Part shown: positions 23,323 to 35,537 of the stretch, piece by piece
Position numbering within the stretch: position 1 is the stretch's first letter
How the letters are laid out: the number at the start of each line of letters is the position of its first letter
Source of the DNA: Calycina herbarum
Lineage: Eukaryota; Ascomycota; Leotiomycetes; Helotiales; Pezizellaceae
Reading direction: 5' to 3'
Assembly (NCBI GenBank): GCA_001414485.1
Contig: LLEY01000033.1
Location: 248,001 to 312,000, forward strand
DNA length: 64,000 bases
Position numbers and translations under genes: made by a program
The notes under the pieces: generated by a model
Databases searched by the model: none
The model's input: only the letters and a program-made list of their open reading frames with translations
What the model was told of the DNA's origin: nothing

Positions 23323-24423
23323 GGGGATAACATGGAATTACAAACACGGAGTTGGATTGAATTAATTGGGGGATAAGGAAAGCCATGGATAATGCGGGAT
23401 GGATGGATGGGATACCCAGGATCGGATCCCAAGACAAATTATCTTGTAGGAAGGATAACAATATGAAAGGAACGGGTTTCCAAGAAAAATATATACCTTT
23501 AAACGTTTCTCTGTGAATGTCGAAGATTTGATGGCCTCAGTTGTTCCTTCCGTGAGAATAGAGTCGGGGCTAAGTCTTGGTCGTTCCTTACCTCCTTGAC
23601 ACGAGCGCGCGGCAAGACTTGCTTCGTCGCGACCTTTTGTAAGAAGGGACGGAGGAGTTCCAAGCCTCTTCTTCAGTCGCTTCGTTTGCCTTGGGGTGCT
23701 GGGAGCTTCTGGTCTGGACCAGAGCTTACCAGAGCTTCCCAGGTGGATGCAACAGTCTTGCTTGATTTGCCCAGCCTCACTCAATTGGTTCGAGTATCAG
23801 CAGAAAATTTGACACCGAAGTAGGGATTGGGGAACTAAACAGAGGAACCCTAATGTTAAAATTTTCGTATACTTGAATTTTAGAGTGGGTGTTGTCTGGA
23901 AATATTTGCGTCTAAGATAACGACAGCTATATTATTGTCATTGCCTGATACAATTTCTTAGAACCCTCGACCTCAACAAGACAAAACAGAAGGCCGCATC
24001 GCAATTCAGGCGCACATTACCACATTACCCCCCCTCTCCCTTTCACCACAAATAATCTCTTACCCTAAGGCATATGGGAATATATATGAGTTCATTGGTT
24101 GTTGCAGTAGCTTCCAGGTTGACTCTTGGCAGCTTCGCATCTCTTATCTCTCAAAACCTCCTCTCATTCTATGGATCTACATAACAAGCTTCCTGCAAGT
24201 ATGAGCGAATTTCGCCTAGTATCGCCTCATCCCAACGAGCATAATGGAACGAGAAACTAGAAACAATTTTTTTTCTTTCTTTTTTTCACTGACCCGTTAC
24301 GCAAAGAGTCCGAAGTACATAAAGTTTGAGGCTAGGTACCTTCAAGTAAACCGATGATAACCCGCATCTTTAACAAGAGAAAGAAAAATCCCAAAAACCC
24401 CGTCGATTTCAACATCCTTCAAT
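23323..24423. other. intergenic, no gene seen
   Basis: 3' flank of the EF-hand gene and upstream region of the monooxygenase gene. A C-rich tract at about 24026-24040 and a T-rich tract at about 24265-24290. No product recognised. Confidence 0.45.
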
Positions 24424-25956
24424 ATGAAAGCAATAAAATCTGTCGCAATTATCGGCTGCGGTCCGGCGGGAATAATCTCAATCGACGCCCTAGCTCAAGA
24501 ACAAACCTTCGACACAATCCGTGTCTTTGAGCGAAGAGAAAGGCCAGGAGGCTGCTGGTGAGTGCCCCTCATTCATAACCAAAAAACCCACCATCTGAAT
24601 GAACTCTTTAGGATTGACGACCCAGAAGATCAGATTCAACAATTACCCGATCTAGAAAGAATCGCAACCAGAAACCCAGAAGAACAAATTGATATTCCTA
24701 ATGTTCTTCCCACCGTAACACCGAGGAGCGAAGCCTATCGCTTCGACGAAACCTCCATTTACCCGACGCTAGAAACCAATATCGATGCCGCAGCCATGGA
24801 ATTCTCCCAGGAACCATTTCCCAGTGAGAGAACGAATTTTAACATCGCACGGCATGGCCCTGATTCCCCCTTTCGTCATTGGAAAGCTGTGCAGGGGTAT
24901 CTAGAGGGATTAGTGAAGAGGAGGGGGTATGAGCAGTTTGTGAGTTACGGGACATTTGTGGAGTTGGTGGAGAAGAATGGAGATGGACGGTGGACTCTTA
25001 CTTTGAGGCAAGTACTGGAGAATGGGAAGGAGGAGAGGTGGTGGAGGGAGAGTTTTGATGCTGTGCTCGTTGCTTCGGGTCATTATCATGTTCCCTTTAT
25101 CCCTCATACTGAGGGTCTTTCGGATTTCGCGAGCAAGTTCCCGGGAAGTGTTCAACACAGCAAAGCATATCGCAAACCAGAGTTCTACAAGAACAAAAGA
25201 GTGGTCGTTGTTGGAGCGAGTATTTCGGGACCGGATATATCGTTTAACCTAGCGGATCTCGCTGAGACACCAGTTCACTCCGTCGTCCGCGGGAAATACC
25301 ATCCCTACTTCTTCGATTACGCATTCCAACATCCAAATATCTTACGGAGACCACCAATCACACACGTAACATCCGATATCAAAAAGGACATCCGAACAGT
25401 CCATTTCGAAGACGGAACGACATTAGAAAAAGTTGACCACATAATCTTCGCCACAGGTTACAGTTGGACCCTCCCTTTCCTCCCTGATATCGCAAAAACC
25501 ATCAGAAATAACCGTCTCCCAAATTTGTGGCAACATATCTTTCCTAATAATGAACCTTCCTTGGTTTTTGTAGGTGCATTAGCTGCTGGTTTCACGTTCA
25601 AAATTTTTGAATGGCAGGCTGTACTTGCTGCCCGTTATTTGGCTGGAAGATTCAAACTTCCTCCGCTTGAGGAACGATCGAAGTGGGAGGAAGATAGGAT
25701 TGCCGAGAAGGGCGATGGCGTGCCGTTTACCGCTATATATCCTAAGTTTGAGGAGTATTTTGAGGAGGTGAGGGAGATGGCTGGAGAACCGAAAGATGGG
25801 AAGGGAAGGAAGTTACCGAAGTGGGAGAAGAAGTGGAGGGAGGACTTTGATAAGGCACATCTTGTGAGGATTGCGATGTGGCAGAGGGGGAATGAAAGAG
25901 CCAAAGAGAGAATTGAGAGGGAGAAGCGAGAAGGGGGAGTTGTTGCTCAGGTGTAG
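24424..25956 (+). CDS. flavin-containing monooxygenase (FMO-like)
   Basis: Predicted FAD/NADPH monooxygenase of the FMO/N,N-dimethylaniline monooxygenase class; substrate unknown. Two exons, 24424-24557 and 24612-25956, rebuild PGGCW at the junction; 492 residues. The FAD-binding motif is VAIIGCGPAG (7-16), ending in ERRERPGGCW. The FMO signature FPGSVQHSKAY lies at about residues 221-231, just before the NADPH motif VVVVGASISGPDIS (from about 242). FATGYSWTLPFLP (about 324) is the conserved C-terminal motif. The basic tail (KERIEREKREGG) is charged and has no membrane helix, so it is probably soluble. No biosynthetic partner genes are next to it. Confidence 0.9.
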
Positions 25957-26542
25957 ATGGTGGGTTGGGAGAGATCAATAGATAGGCTCTTTATTTTGGG
26001 GGGTCCTTGGTTACTAGATGAATGAGATGTTGGGTAGAGGAAGTAATTTTAGAGTAGAAGTATTGAAGGGGGGATCAAGATTCTATTGAAACGTTGATTT
26101 GATGATTTGGGTACAGTTTGAATCTTTCACTAATTGTCGAATTATACAGAGATAAAGGTATTACTATTTGTAGGTGACTTACTGATAAACACAGGCAAAT
26201 GGATTCACAAAGGTAAGCTTAAACAAAAATGACAAACGGAGTCCAGAGATTAATTAAGTATGCACAAGTGGATTTCACTTCTTCACATGCCCCTAAACTT
26301 GTCACTCAGGGAAGTGAGAAGCCAAATTTCTTAATTGCTCCAAACCATACCTTTGGGACAATGAAAGGAAGGGCTATTCGCGAAACAAAGCCAGTGACTC
26401 TTACTATATTAAGTCGCTTAACACTTACTCTCCAGCCCAAAGTCTCACTCCCGATTAGGCTCATTACATTGGGAATTGGATATCATATTGTCATAAAATC
26501 ATCAAGTCATTACGCACAAAGAAAAGAAACCCCGAAATCACC
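25957..26542. other. intergenic between convergent genes
   Basis: 3' flanks of the monooxygenase (plus) and the ankyrin gene (minus). A 105-codon plus-strand frame at 26229 overlaps nothing recognisable and is not called. Confidence 0.45.
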
Positions 26543-29500
26543 TTAACTCTCATCCAGCTCCGTAATTCTCCCCTGCGCTGGAACCCCTTCAATCTTCCTT
26601 CTCCCACCCAAATCCAGATTCGACCTCGTACTCATCCCCAAAGCCCTTCTCCCCCCAACTCCCATCCCCGCATCCTGCAACCCCTGCGAGTACGCCCCTA
26701 TCAACACCGCCTCACTCTGCGCTAAACTCTTCCTCTCCCCTAAATACTGCAACCTCCTCCTCTGCTCCAACTCATTCTCATTATTCCTTAACTGACTCAA
26801 GCTCTGCGCATGCCTAAGCGCCCTCTCATCATACGCCTCCCGAATTCTCAGTTTATCATTCTCCTTCGCTATCTCCGCAGCATGCAACTTCTGCGCATGA
26901 GCTTGTTGTTGGCGGAAGACGAGATCGAGACGTTGTTGTTTCGCTTGCTCGGCTTCTTGTTCCAAAGCTAGTTTTCGCCGTTGGGTTTCTAGTTCTTCTT
27001 GTTGAGCTTGGATTCTAAGACGGAGGAGTTCTTCTTCGCGTCGTTTTTGTTTTTCGGCTGCCTTGCGGGCTTCTTCTGCTTTGGCGATTTCGGGAGGAGG
27101 GTTGACCATATCTTGGGGTTGGGGGCCAGTGTTTTTCCAGAAACGGGGGGTTGCTGAGAAGGTGGAGAGGAGTTTGACGAGTGATTGGGTTTGGGTGTTG
27201 TTTCCTCTGCATTTTCCCTTTTCGACGTATTTCGTCGGCGAATAGGTAAAAGTTCCGTCAGAGAAGAGGTTGTAATCTTTGTTGATGTCTTTGAATTGTC
27301 CGCTTTCGAGGAATGCTTTGGTTATCATGTGGGGATTGGAACTATCCAATGCGTGAAGTAATATAGAGCGGTATCCAGCTTGGGGAAGTTGCCCATCTGT
27401 AAAGGCTCCACCGCTTATTAAAGCCTGGATTGCTTTCTTCGCTTGTTTCTCCTTTTGTTGAGCTGGTGCTTGGGATTGGTGTAGGTAGGAAGGTGCTTGG
27501 AAGCATAGCTCAAATAGTGGTGGTCTTCCATCCAGATGTACGGCAGGGAAATTTGGATCGTGGCCATGTTCTAATAGAAGTTTGATGGCATCACAATTTA
27601 CCATTCGTGCTGCTTCATGCAAGCTACCATCGTTGGAACTAGCACCGGCATCTAACAGGGCTTGCATATTTTGCAAATCATTCTTCACGACGCAAATAAA
27701 TAGCGCTGTGTCATCATTTTCGTTCACACCATCAACATCAGCTCCCTTTTCGATGAGGCACTGGACGATAGAATCTCGACCGCTTTCGACAGCCAAGTGG
27801 AGCAGCGGCACGGGGTGATTGCTTAAATCAGCTATGCAGTTTAGAGTTAGTGAAGAGGACCCAATACCAGGGTAAATTAGAAGAGTATGAATGTAACTTA
27901 CCACCTTCATTGACCAGAAGTTCAATAACAGAATCCCCAATCATCCTCCCTTGCGCAGAAAGTGCCCAGTACAAAGCTGTATATCTGCCATTCTCGTCGG
28001 ACATCGGCTCGTCAATTTGAAATCCAGCCCTCAAAGTTGAGTTGATGATCGAGATACTCTTCGGAAAATGGTGAAGGCAGAGAAATATGGGGGGATCTGG
28101 TATTATTGGGTGTAAGAAATAGGGATCCAACTCCCCGGCAGACAACTCCGCAAATGAATCTATGATAGCAAGTGTATTCCTCTCTCCGAGCTTGGAATGA
28201 AAGGCGAAAGGAAAGGCCATTGATACCGAGCCGCTGCTGGGATTTAAAGCCAGCATTCTCCTTACTAAATCCGGCTCCCCTCGCTCTGTGGCAATCTGAA
28301 GAGCTTCCCCGTTGTTGAAATCGATGTTGACATGATATCGAAGTAACGTAACTTCAAAATATCTTGCATCTTGTTGAGAATCGGAAACTGCTTTGACCAA
28401 AGCTTGATCGACTGCAATGCCCTCGGCTCCATTTTCGAGCAGAATTGTCAAAGTGGCAAATGCTTCCTTCTTTCCCCAAAAGGATTCCATTTTCATGACC
28501 GAGTCGAAGACGACAGAAGCTGCTATGTTATTGGTGGAGTGTTCCAGTAGCAGACTGAGCAATGGCTTGTTGAAAGTTTTAGCGGCTATCACCAAAGGAC
28601 GATGGTTCTCGTAATGTACTGAAGCACCAAATGAAAGAAGTACATTGACAGTCTGCATATCAAGATTCCTCTCCTGTACAAGGGCATCTAATGCTGCTGC
28701 AACTTGTGTATTGATCGGCATATTCGCTTCGAGTATATGTTTTGTGGCTAGATGTCGAATCCTTGTATCTAAAGTTTGCGAGGATTGAAATATTCTTGAT
28801 AGTGTTTCTGCCGAAGGTGGTGGACCACCAAGAAGGAGTTGAAGAAGCTCAAGATTGCCAGAACGTGTGCAGAAATCCAAAGCCTCACCCCCTTCAGCAT
28901 CAACAGAAGCTCCGTAGTCAAGAAATAGCTTGCAAAGTTGGGTACCTTCGCGACCTTGTTTCGAGGAGCTAACCAAAGCCAGATCCAATGAAGAGCCCAT
29001 CAAACCTGCATCGAGTATAAGCTTAAGCATCGTCATCTTCTTGGAATGAGAAGTCGAGTAGGCAAGAGCCACTTCAAATCCGGCCACTAAACTGATGTTG
29101 TCGGGTTTTTGGAAGTTACCTCCAATTAACAATTCGAGTATTCCGATGTTACCTGATATGGTAGCAGCAGAAATGGAAGCACCTCCATCATGGTTTGGAG
29201 AAGCTCCATTTTCTAGAAAGAGCTTGCAAAGTTCTTGCTTCTGGCTCTTTGCAGCAAGTACAAGAGCTTTGGAGCAAGAGTTACGTCCTGGCCCAGCCTC
29301 AACCAGCAAGCGACAGTATTTCAGCTGATCGCGAGGGTTTCTCAACCTTATTGCAGCTGCAAAAGCATTGTCAAATGTTGTCTCATTTGGATGCTGATTC
29401 AACATCAAGCGTAGGTGGGCCTGACAATCGTTGGTGATAGCAAGGCACAATGCCTTACCTTCTTGGAAGTCAACGTTTGCATTTTGCAGGATGAGTTTCA

Positions 29501-30551
29501 AGAAGTCGATATTTTCTTGCTCGGCTGTGATAGCAATCATGAGCCCTCTGTCAACCGCCTCGCCAAATGCCCCTGCCCGAATGAGCCTTTGACAGGCATC
29601 GAACCTTAGAGCCGATTCGGATTGATTCAAAGCGGAATCGAATGCTTGACTGAGAGAGGTAATTTGGGGTCGGCCTCCAAGAAGCAACTCCAAGCTCGTC
29701 ATATCAAAAAGTCTGGTAGCGTGCAATATTGACTCCCCTTTGTTTTGGTTAACATCGGCGCCGCTTTCGAGGAGCATGGAAAGAAGGTTCCAGCGGGTTT
29801 CTATCACTGGGAAGGTAACAGATAATGGCAACGCCTCAGACAGTGCAATCTCTGGTGGTCGACCGTCTAGCAACATTCGCAGCAGCGATTCATCTCCAGC
29901 AGAGACAGCCGCGCTAATAGTGTTGCTCCCGTCAGCGCCTTTCGATATCAAAATTTGAATCATCTGGTCTTGTCGCTGAGTACCTCGGGCCGCGTTCGAC
30001 GGGCCTCGATTGCGCAACGCAATTTCAAGTGAGCTGTCTAGGCTGGGTTTGTCCGAATCTCGTGCCAGTATTTGTACGAACTCGACATTTCCATCCTTTG
30101 CTGCTACCTCGAGCAGGCCGCTCCTCTCCCTTTGACCTTTCCGCAAGATAGTGCCGAATGTCTTTTTCGGGGGAACGAAGTTAATGTCTCCTCCTTCCAC
30201 AACCAACAAATCTCGCAGAACTTCAACAATTCCGGGTCCAGCCCTTTCCTGTCCATTGACGGTTGACTCGAGAGCACGATGTATCTCCCTTTGGTTGTAT
30301 TTGGTTTTTTTAGATTTGGTCATAAATACCCTCGATACTCGTGAACGGGATTCAATTTTAACTTCTTTCTTGCGGGCGAGGATGTCATGGGCGGCGGCTT
30401 CGTCCTGCGGCGTGCGAAATGTAGCGGGTAATCCGGAGGGTTCGAATGTTTGTGCCCATTGCCTGGAGTTGAGGCTGGCATAATGGGCTCGTGTACTGTA
30501 CTGTTCGTCCATCTGTGGATGCTCAGGCAGGTAGCCGGTATTTGACATCAT
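26543..30551 (-). CDS. very large ankyrin-repeat protein with C-terminal coiled coil
   Basis: Two exons, 27902-30551 and 26543-27831, joined in phase (EGADLSNHPVPLLHLAVESG); 1,312 residues from the first ATG of the frame at 30551. The long middle is built of ankyrin-like units of about 33 residues, each with an L-L..GA.....G pattern (for example LLVEAGPGRNS, LFLENGASPNHDGGAS, LFLDYGASVDAEGGEA). Repeats near the C-terminus are canonical (VPLLHLAVESGRDSIVQ, then LIEKGADVDGVNENDDTALF). The C-terminal 220 residues change to a Gln/Glu/Arg/Lys-rich coiled coil (KQKRREEELLRLRIQAQQEE) with no known domain. The N-terminus carries a basic stretch (KSKKTKYNQREIHRAL). Presumably a scaffold; no catalytic domain is visible. 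Confidence 0.88.
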
Positions 30552-31122
30552 CCGCAATGCCCCACAACCTGCTCTTGAGTAAGCCTAATTCGAAATGAGA
30601 GACAACAGAGGTGTACTTTGCATGAGATTGCTACAGTTCCCCACGCTCGTTTGCCAACCTTGCGTAGACAGCTACACAATTAGGCTGTGTGGGGGTTAAA
30701 GAAAGTTCTATGATGATGAAGTTCCAGTTTGAGTTACAATAGAGAACGCTGCAATATACGATGATAATAGTTCATTAGAATAATAGATGATGGAGATAAT
30801 GATGGAATAATGATGAAAGAGTAACCTGAGCTTTCCAGAGAACGGAAAGAAGAACGCCAGAAGCAACTGCTTTTCGATAGCGGGTAATCGGGGCCACATT
30901 TTAAGCCTCACGAATTCCAAGAGAGAAAATGACTGGCTCAACATGGCGAAGGATGCAGAATGTGGGAGTGTGATACAAGCGTTTATGCAAGTTGCAACGC
31001 AACCACAAGGCCGTTTTAGGAAAACGAGGCTGTGAAACTGCAGACGCTGAGAATAATTGGTTTGTGCAAAGGCACTTTAGCGTATAGGAATCGCGATTCG
31101 TAATAGCCTCAGCCCCCGCCGC
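30552..31122. other. divergent intergenic region
   Basis: Upstream of the large ankyrin gene (minus) and the unknown gene at 31123 (plus). Reading just upstream of 31123 in a second frame gives AWGLLHGLEALEAAQGI, which may hint at a different start exon for that gene; not resolved. Confidence 0.4.
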
Positions 31123-32416
31123 ATGGGGGCTTTTGCATGGGTTGGAAGCCTTGGAGGCCGCCCAAGGAATTTGAAGTACCCTGCAGCTGAACGGCACACA
31201 TATCATGATCCTTTATCAATCGTGAGATATGAACTATTCTCAACGAAGGAGGAAATGTCGGATTTCAAACTCGGAGTCTATTTGATTGTCCAGGCGTTTG
31301 CAGAAAGTTCAGAGCATCTCAAGGATTGGAGCAGGAAAAAGGGGGAAAAGGCAAGGAGAAGGGTTCTGGGATTCGAAGAATTGGATACTTCGCTTTATAA
31401 TGGGCAGAAGGAGGTTGATGCGAGGCTAAAGAGCCTCTCTCTTAAGCACGGATTTACTTTCGATGAGGGTGATAGTAAGCATTTCGTTGACCCCTGCTTG
31501 GTAGGAAATATACTGATGGGTGTACAAAGGGCAATCCGTCGAACGTATAATACAAATTCGAACCGATTTCCGGAAAGGTGTCATTGATCGCTTGATATTT
31601 TCCGCAAACACAGGAGAAAAGGAGGAATCGGTCGATCCTACCGAACTTCGATTGATATCAGAAGAAACAAGAAAAGGAACAATGCACACAATGGATGAGC
31701 TTTCAGATCGGGTTGAGGCTCAAGCTGGCCGTGGCCGGGTTCTGGAATTCAGACAGACAGATCCAGCAGATACCTTGCCACACATGCCTCTATTGCCTGG
31801 GTCCCGGATATCTTTGCCAGAAAGCGTAGCCGTAGGCCAAACACTACCAGCAAATGAACAGATTTCATTACCTCGAAAAGATGATGCATGTATGTCGGGG
31901 GCTATCTTGGACCTTCCCGACACGCCCGAGATCAGAGAAGAGGAAAGGACAAGCTCTCAAGCTTTAGTGCGGAGAAAACGGTCGACACTGTCGCAGATAT
32001 TCCTTCCAAAGACTCGCACAGATCATATGCTATCCCCAAATTCCCCGTATCCGATTGTGGAAGCAAGCTACGCACCGACCGAGGATTCGAATGATATTTT
32101 GGGAGAGGGACAACAACACGTTGAGAGGCTGTGGGATTCGGCTAGTAGCTCTCGCAGCAACCTCCAAGTCGAACAATTCCAAGAATATGCCCGTTCTGCC
32201 CCTCTGCTGGCACCGCTACCATGGGAGGCTTCAGGCATGATGATACCGCCGTCGCCTGAAGTTTCAAGTCCAAATCCTCTGGATATTCCAAGCCCAATAT
32301 TGCATGATACTGTGGGTGCATCTCGACAATTTGGAAAGAGAGTACGTAGTGGGCCAGTATTGACGTTTTCGAAGCCTCCTCCAAGATTCAGGAGAAATAT
32401 AAGCGGTCCGCCATAG
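31123..32416 (+). CDS. hypothetical protein with helical N-terminus and Pro/Ser-rich tail
   Basis: Two exons, 31123-31474 and 31530-32416, joined in phase with a 55-nt intron (FTFDEGDRQSVERIIQIRTD); about 412 residues. The N-terminal third is helical and amphipathic (KLGVYLIVQAFAESSEHLKD, then a basic KKGEKARRR, then VDARLKSLSLKHG). The C-terminal half is low-complexity, rich in Pro, Ser, Glu and Leu, and probably disordered. I recognise no family. The layout recalls helical adaptor N-termini of fungal STAND/ankyrin proteins but that is weak. The start is uncertain: ATG 31123 is the first in frame, while ATG 31256 (MSDFKLGVY) fits the conserved-looking part better. Confidence 0.65.
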
Positions 32417-33763
32417 TTTCTCCAGAGATAGAGGTAGAGGAGTGTTGTAAATGTTGAGCTCGTTGAACATCGTGTTCGTGTTTTTCATCTACTTCTATCG
32501 CGGCAGAGATAATTGGGCAAACAGCTTTTTGTGCTGCATTTGGAGGCGCATTTGGGATTGCATTTTATGTATAAATGAATGATGAACTTGAACAACATTG
32601 GGTCATGGTGCTCGAGGGTTTGTATCTGAAATGGGTTCCCTTGGGTTCGGAATAACATAATTCCTGGTACATTTCGCTGCCTTGGACTTCAGGCTTAAAA
32701 TACGGAAGTAATGTCTATGCGGGCTTGCTTTTTCTCCCGTGTGTCAACATCCCATCAATCAACGTCTTCTCCAGGCTACTTGAACCCTTTTCTTATCAAC
32801 GGCCGACTAGAATAGCTTCTTACCCCCACACATTTCCTCTTGGGACTAGTGGAGATCCGTCCTTTTATTTGTGCCAAGTCTTGTTCCATTTCCAGTCAAG
32901 TATCTCCTGCGAGCATTTGCGATTATCATCTCCACGAAGATATTTATCTCTTAGCCTGAAAGAAAAACACATAAAGATATCAACAGTGTGACAACAATTA
33001 CATTGAGATCAAAATATGAGGTCCCTCCTATACCAACTCTCATACCAAGGTAACTGAGCCACGAAGTACTTTTGGAAGTATCTAAAAGTACTTCGTACTT
33101 AGCACGGACTGTACAAACCACCCCCCAGGAAAGACACCTCTGCTTGTTTTACAAAAGCACCAGGGGATGCAAGAATTCGTGACTATTTACCCCTTGGACT
33201 TTACTTTCCCTTCTACGAATGTCCTAACACTTCTAGAAAATAAAGATAATAAAATTGTTCTAGTCATTTAGGACAATTAAATTAATTTTCCGAGTTTTGG
33301 TCCAACAATTGGGGACGTAGAGCAGAGGGATTTTACTCTTTGGTAAGTTACGAATTCCTGCACCCCCTGATGAAAGCTCTGATCTCTCAGGCCCTCTTGT
33401 GGGGGTGGTTCTCTGCATGTTCTTTGAATTCCGCTGGAACGTTCCTCAAAATACCCCAGTCTGGTGTTGGCCAATTACAACCCCCTTTCCATTTGTCTCT
33501 CGAGATAAGCATGTTCCAACTTTTCTTTTGCTCATCCCCTCAAGAGATAAGCTGGGTTGCGATCCTAAGTATTTCTTTTATTTCCCATCTATTGGCAGAT
33601 CATTTGCGAAACCTCTTACTGTGGCTAGCCCATTCGAGCCGTTCTCAAACGGTAGGGCCGCTAGAGATAAGAATAGGGTCAATTTTCAACGTTATATGTT
33701 GAATGGATCTTCCCATGACGATTGTCTTGTTAGGCTAGCATCTATGCCCGAAATTCAGGCAAG
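32417..33763. other. intergenic, no gene seen
   Basis: Contains the hairpin listed separately and short frames. A 136-codon plus frame at 33399 overlaps the GPCR upstream region and has no recognisable product or ATG I trust. Confidence 0.45.
33062..33095. repeat. perfect 12-bp inverted repeat (hairpin)
   Basis: CGAAGTACTTTT at 33062-33073 is repeated inverted at 33084-33095 around a 10-nt loop, followed at once by another partial copy (CTTCGTACTT). It lies about 650 bp past the gene ending at 32416, too far for a simple terminator. It could be a remnant of a small inverted-repeat element. Confidence 0.7.
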
Positions 33764-35124
33764 ATGGTTTTGTCGGCACCATCTTCACCATCCGAAATAC
33801 ACTCTCTAAGCTGCGTCATTGTTGTTGTTTCTGTTATCTCAGCCGTGGGTGCGGGATGGATTATTTTGTCATTCATCGTTCGTAACTGAGTACATACAAC
33901 CCTTTCGGATATAAAACTAATCCCTATAGTTGTTTCCAAGTTTGAGGACCTTTCGGCACCAACTTATATTGTCAGTCTGAAAGTCTTCAATTTCCAATCA
34001 AACGCTGACTCGGATGAAATAGTGGACTTGCAATAAGTGATCTATGGATGGCCGTCAACTTTCTAAGTTCGGCCGCGGTCAATATACATGGTCTCAACAT
34101 AGGCAGTCAGTCGATGAACGGATTCTGTTCTTTCAATGGATTCATGATTCAAGTCTTCGTAGTACAAAGTAAGATTGTCTCCTCTCGCGAGCCCAATGCA
34201 ATGTTGACCCAAACCAGCCGATTATTGGGTCCTTGCGATAGCTGTGTGCACGTATTTCATTTTAGCAAATCACAGCAATCAGTCGAAGTGGGTTCAGGAA
34301 CATAGAATTGTCATCTGGGTAATACCATGGACTTTATCTCTCCTATGGGCTGCCATAGGCCTTGGGACTGCTGGGTATGGTGATATTGGTGCTTGTAGGT
34401 TGCTCTGATATTCTGCGAGAGATGTCGTGGATTGCTATTGACGTTTTCCAGGGTGTTGGTTTACAAGCGATCGAGTCCGACTTTTCGTGAACTTTATCCC
34501 TAGGGTAAGTAGCATCTCTCTTCAGTAAGGATTACTAAAGTCCAGCTGCTTTCTTGACTTCATTCGAATGCTGACAACACCCAGTGGATCATCATCATAA
34601 CCATCCTAGCACTCTACCTGCGTCTCTACTTCATCATTCATAAAGCCCATACTCGATTCATGTCATTTGAAGAAAGCGCTATTGCTAGTCTCGAAACAGA
34701 GGTATCCACCACTCAAATTACGCCTGGAGAGTCCCACAACATGTCCCCAATGGCTTCGGATGACTGTGAACAGAACCGTGGTAGAATTCCGACAAACTCG
34801 CGTATTGGTAGAGCTTCGCCGGTTCTGAAGAAAATCAGTTTACAAATGATGGTTTATCCTTTGGTCTATATGTGTATATGGACCATTCCCACAGTGATCA
34901 GAATATACCAGGCGACTACCGGGAAGTCTGCCCCCTTTGCTGTTGGGACTATTGACAAGGTACGTTTGTTCAATCAGTTGTTGGGTTGATAAGTGAGTTT
35001 GCTAACGCGGTTGTAGTCTTGTATTGTTATTCAAGGATTTGCCGATGCAGTTGTTTATGGGTACAACGAAAGGACTTGGACCTTGTGGCGAGGTTTCATG
35101 TTCAATGGTACGCGAAAGGGCTGA
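33764..35124 (+). CDS. Git3-type G-protein-coupled receptor
   Basis: Seven-span receptor of the fungal Git3/GPR1 glucose-sensing group (family knowledge; ligand here unknown). Exons in phase: 33764-33877, 33930-33970, 34023-34168, 34218-34394, 34452-34504, 34585-34959, 35017-35124; 337 residues. Splicing rebuilds LRTFRHQLIFGLAISD (the hallmark after TM1), VVQTDYWVLAIAVCTYFILA (TM3), WVIPWTLSLLWAAIGLG (TM4) and CWFTSDRVRLFVNFIPRW with TM5. Then come a cytoplasmic loop with ESAIASLETE and the Git3 C-terminal part (MMVYPLVYMCIWTIPTVI, GFADAVVYGYNERTW). The first donor must be GTTCGT to keep phase. The 3' end is uncertain: the frame stops after FNGTRKG at 35124, or a donor at 35108 could join a last exon near 35175-35322. 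Confidence 0.85.
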
Positions 35125-35537
35125 GGCAAGATTTTTGTCCTTCGGTTCGAATATTTTACTTCGGGCTTGTTTGATTATGAGGTGGACTCGAGAGGTTTTC
35201 TCCTGGGTGGGGTGGCTATGTTGCTGTGAATTCTGCGAGGGTCGGTGAGGTCCATGTATGGTCACTCTTGTTTCCTAGATATATCATGTACAAGTATGCT
35301 TGGAGTTTATAAAATCTTTCATTGATTACCATTCATTAGTTTAAGTTTACAATTTACAAATCCGCGGCTCCCCTCGATTTGGAGGAGCCGATGAATAGCC
35401 GGATTACCCCCACTTGCCAAATGCCGAATGCATCCCGCTTCGAGTCAACAATGCCACCAAAACTTTGCTTCCCAACAGCTTCCCGACTCACTTCCTTATC
35501 CTGTCAATTTTCCCGGCGATTATCGAGTTTTTCTACC
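35125..35537. other. intergenic; possible alternative last exon of the GPCR
   Basis: An open stretch at about 35175-35322 could be spliced to the GPCR from a donor at 35108. A second open frame from 35399 runs without ATG into the isochorismatase gene in the same phase as its second exon (CIPLRVNNATKTLL and on). Confidence 0.4.

Noticed and set aside
25001..25260. frames inside the monooxygenase gene on both strands
   Set aside because: They are shadows of the monooxygenase coding sequence, whose motifs fix the frame.
33399..33809. 136-codon plus-strand frame upstream of the GPCR
   Set aside because: No trusted start, no recognisable sequence, and it overlaps the GPCR start in another frame.
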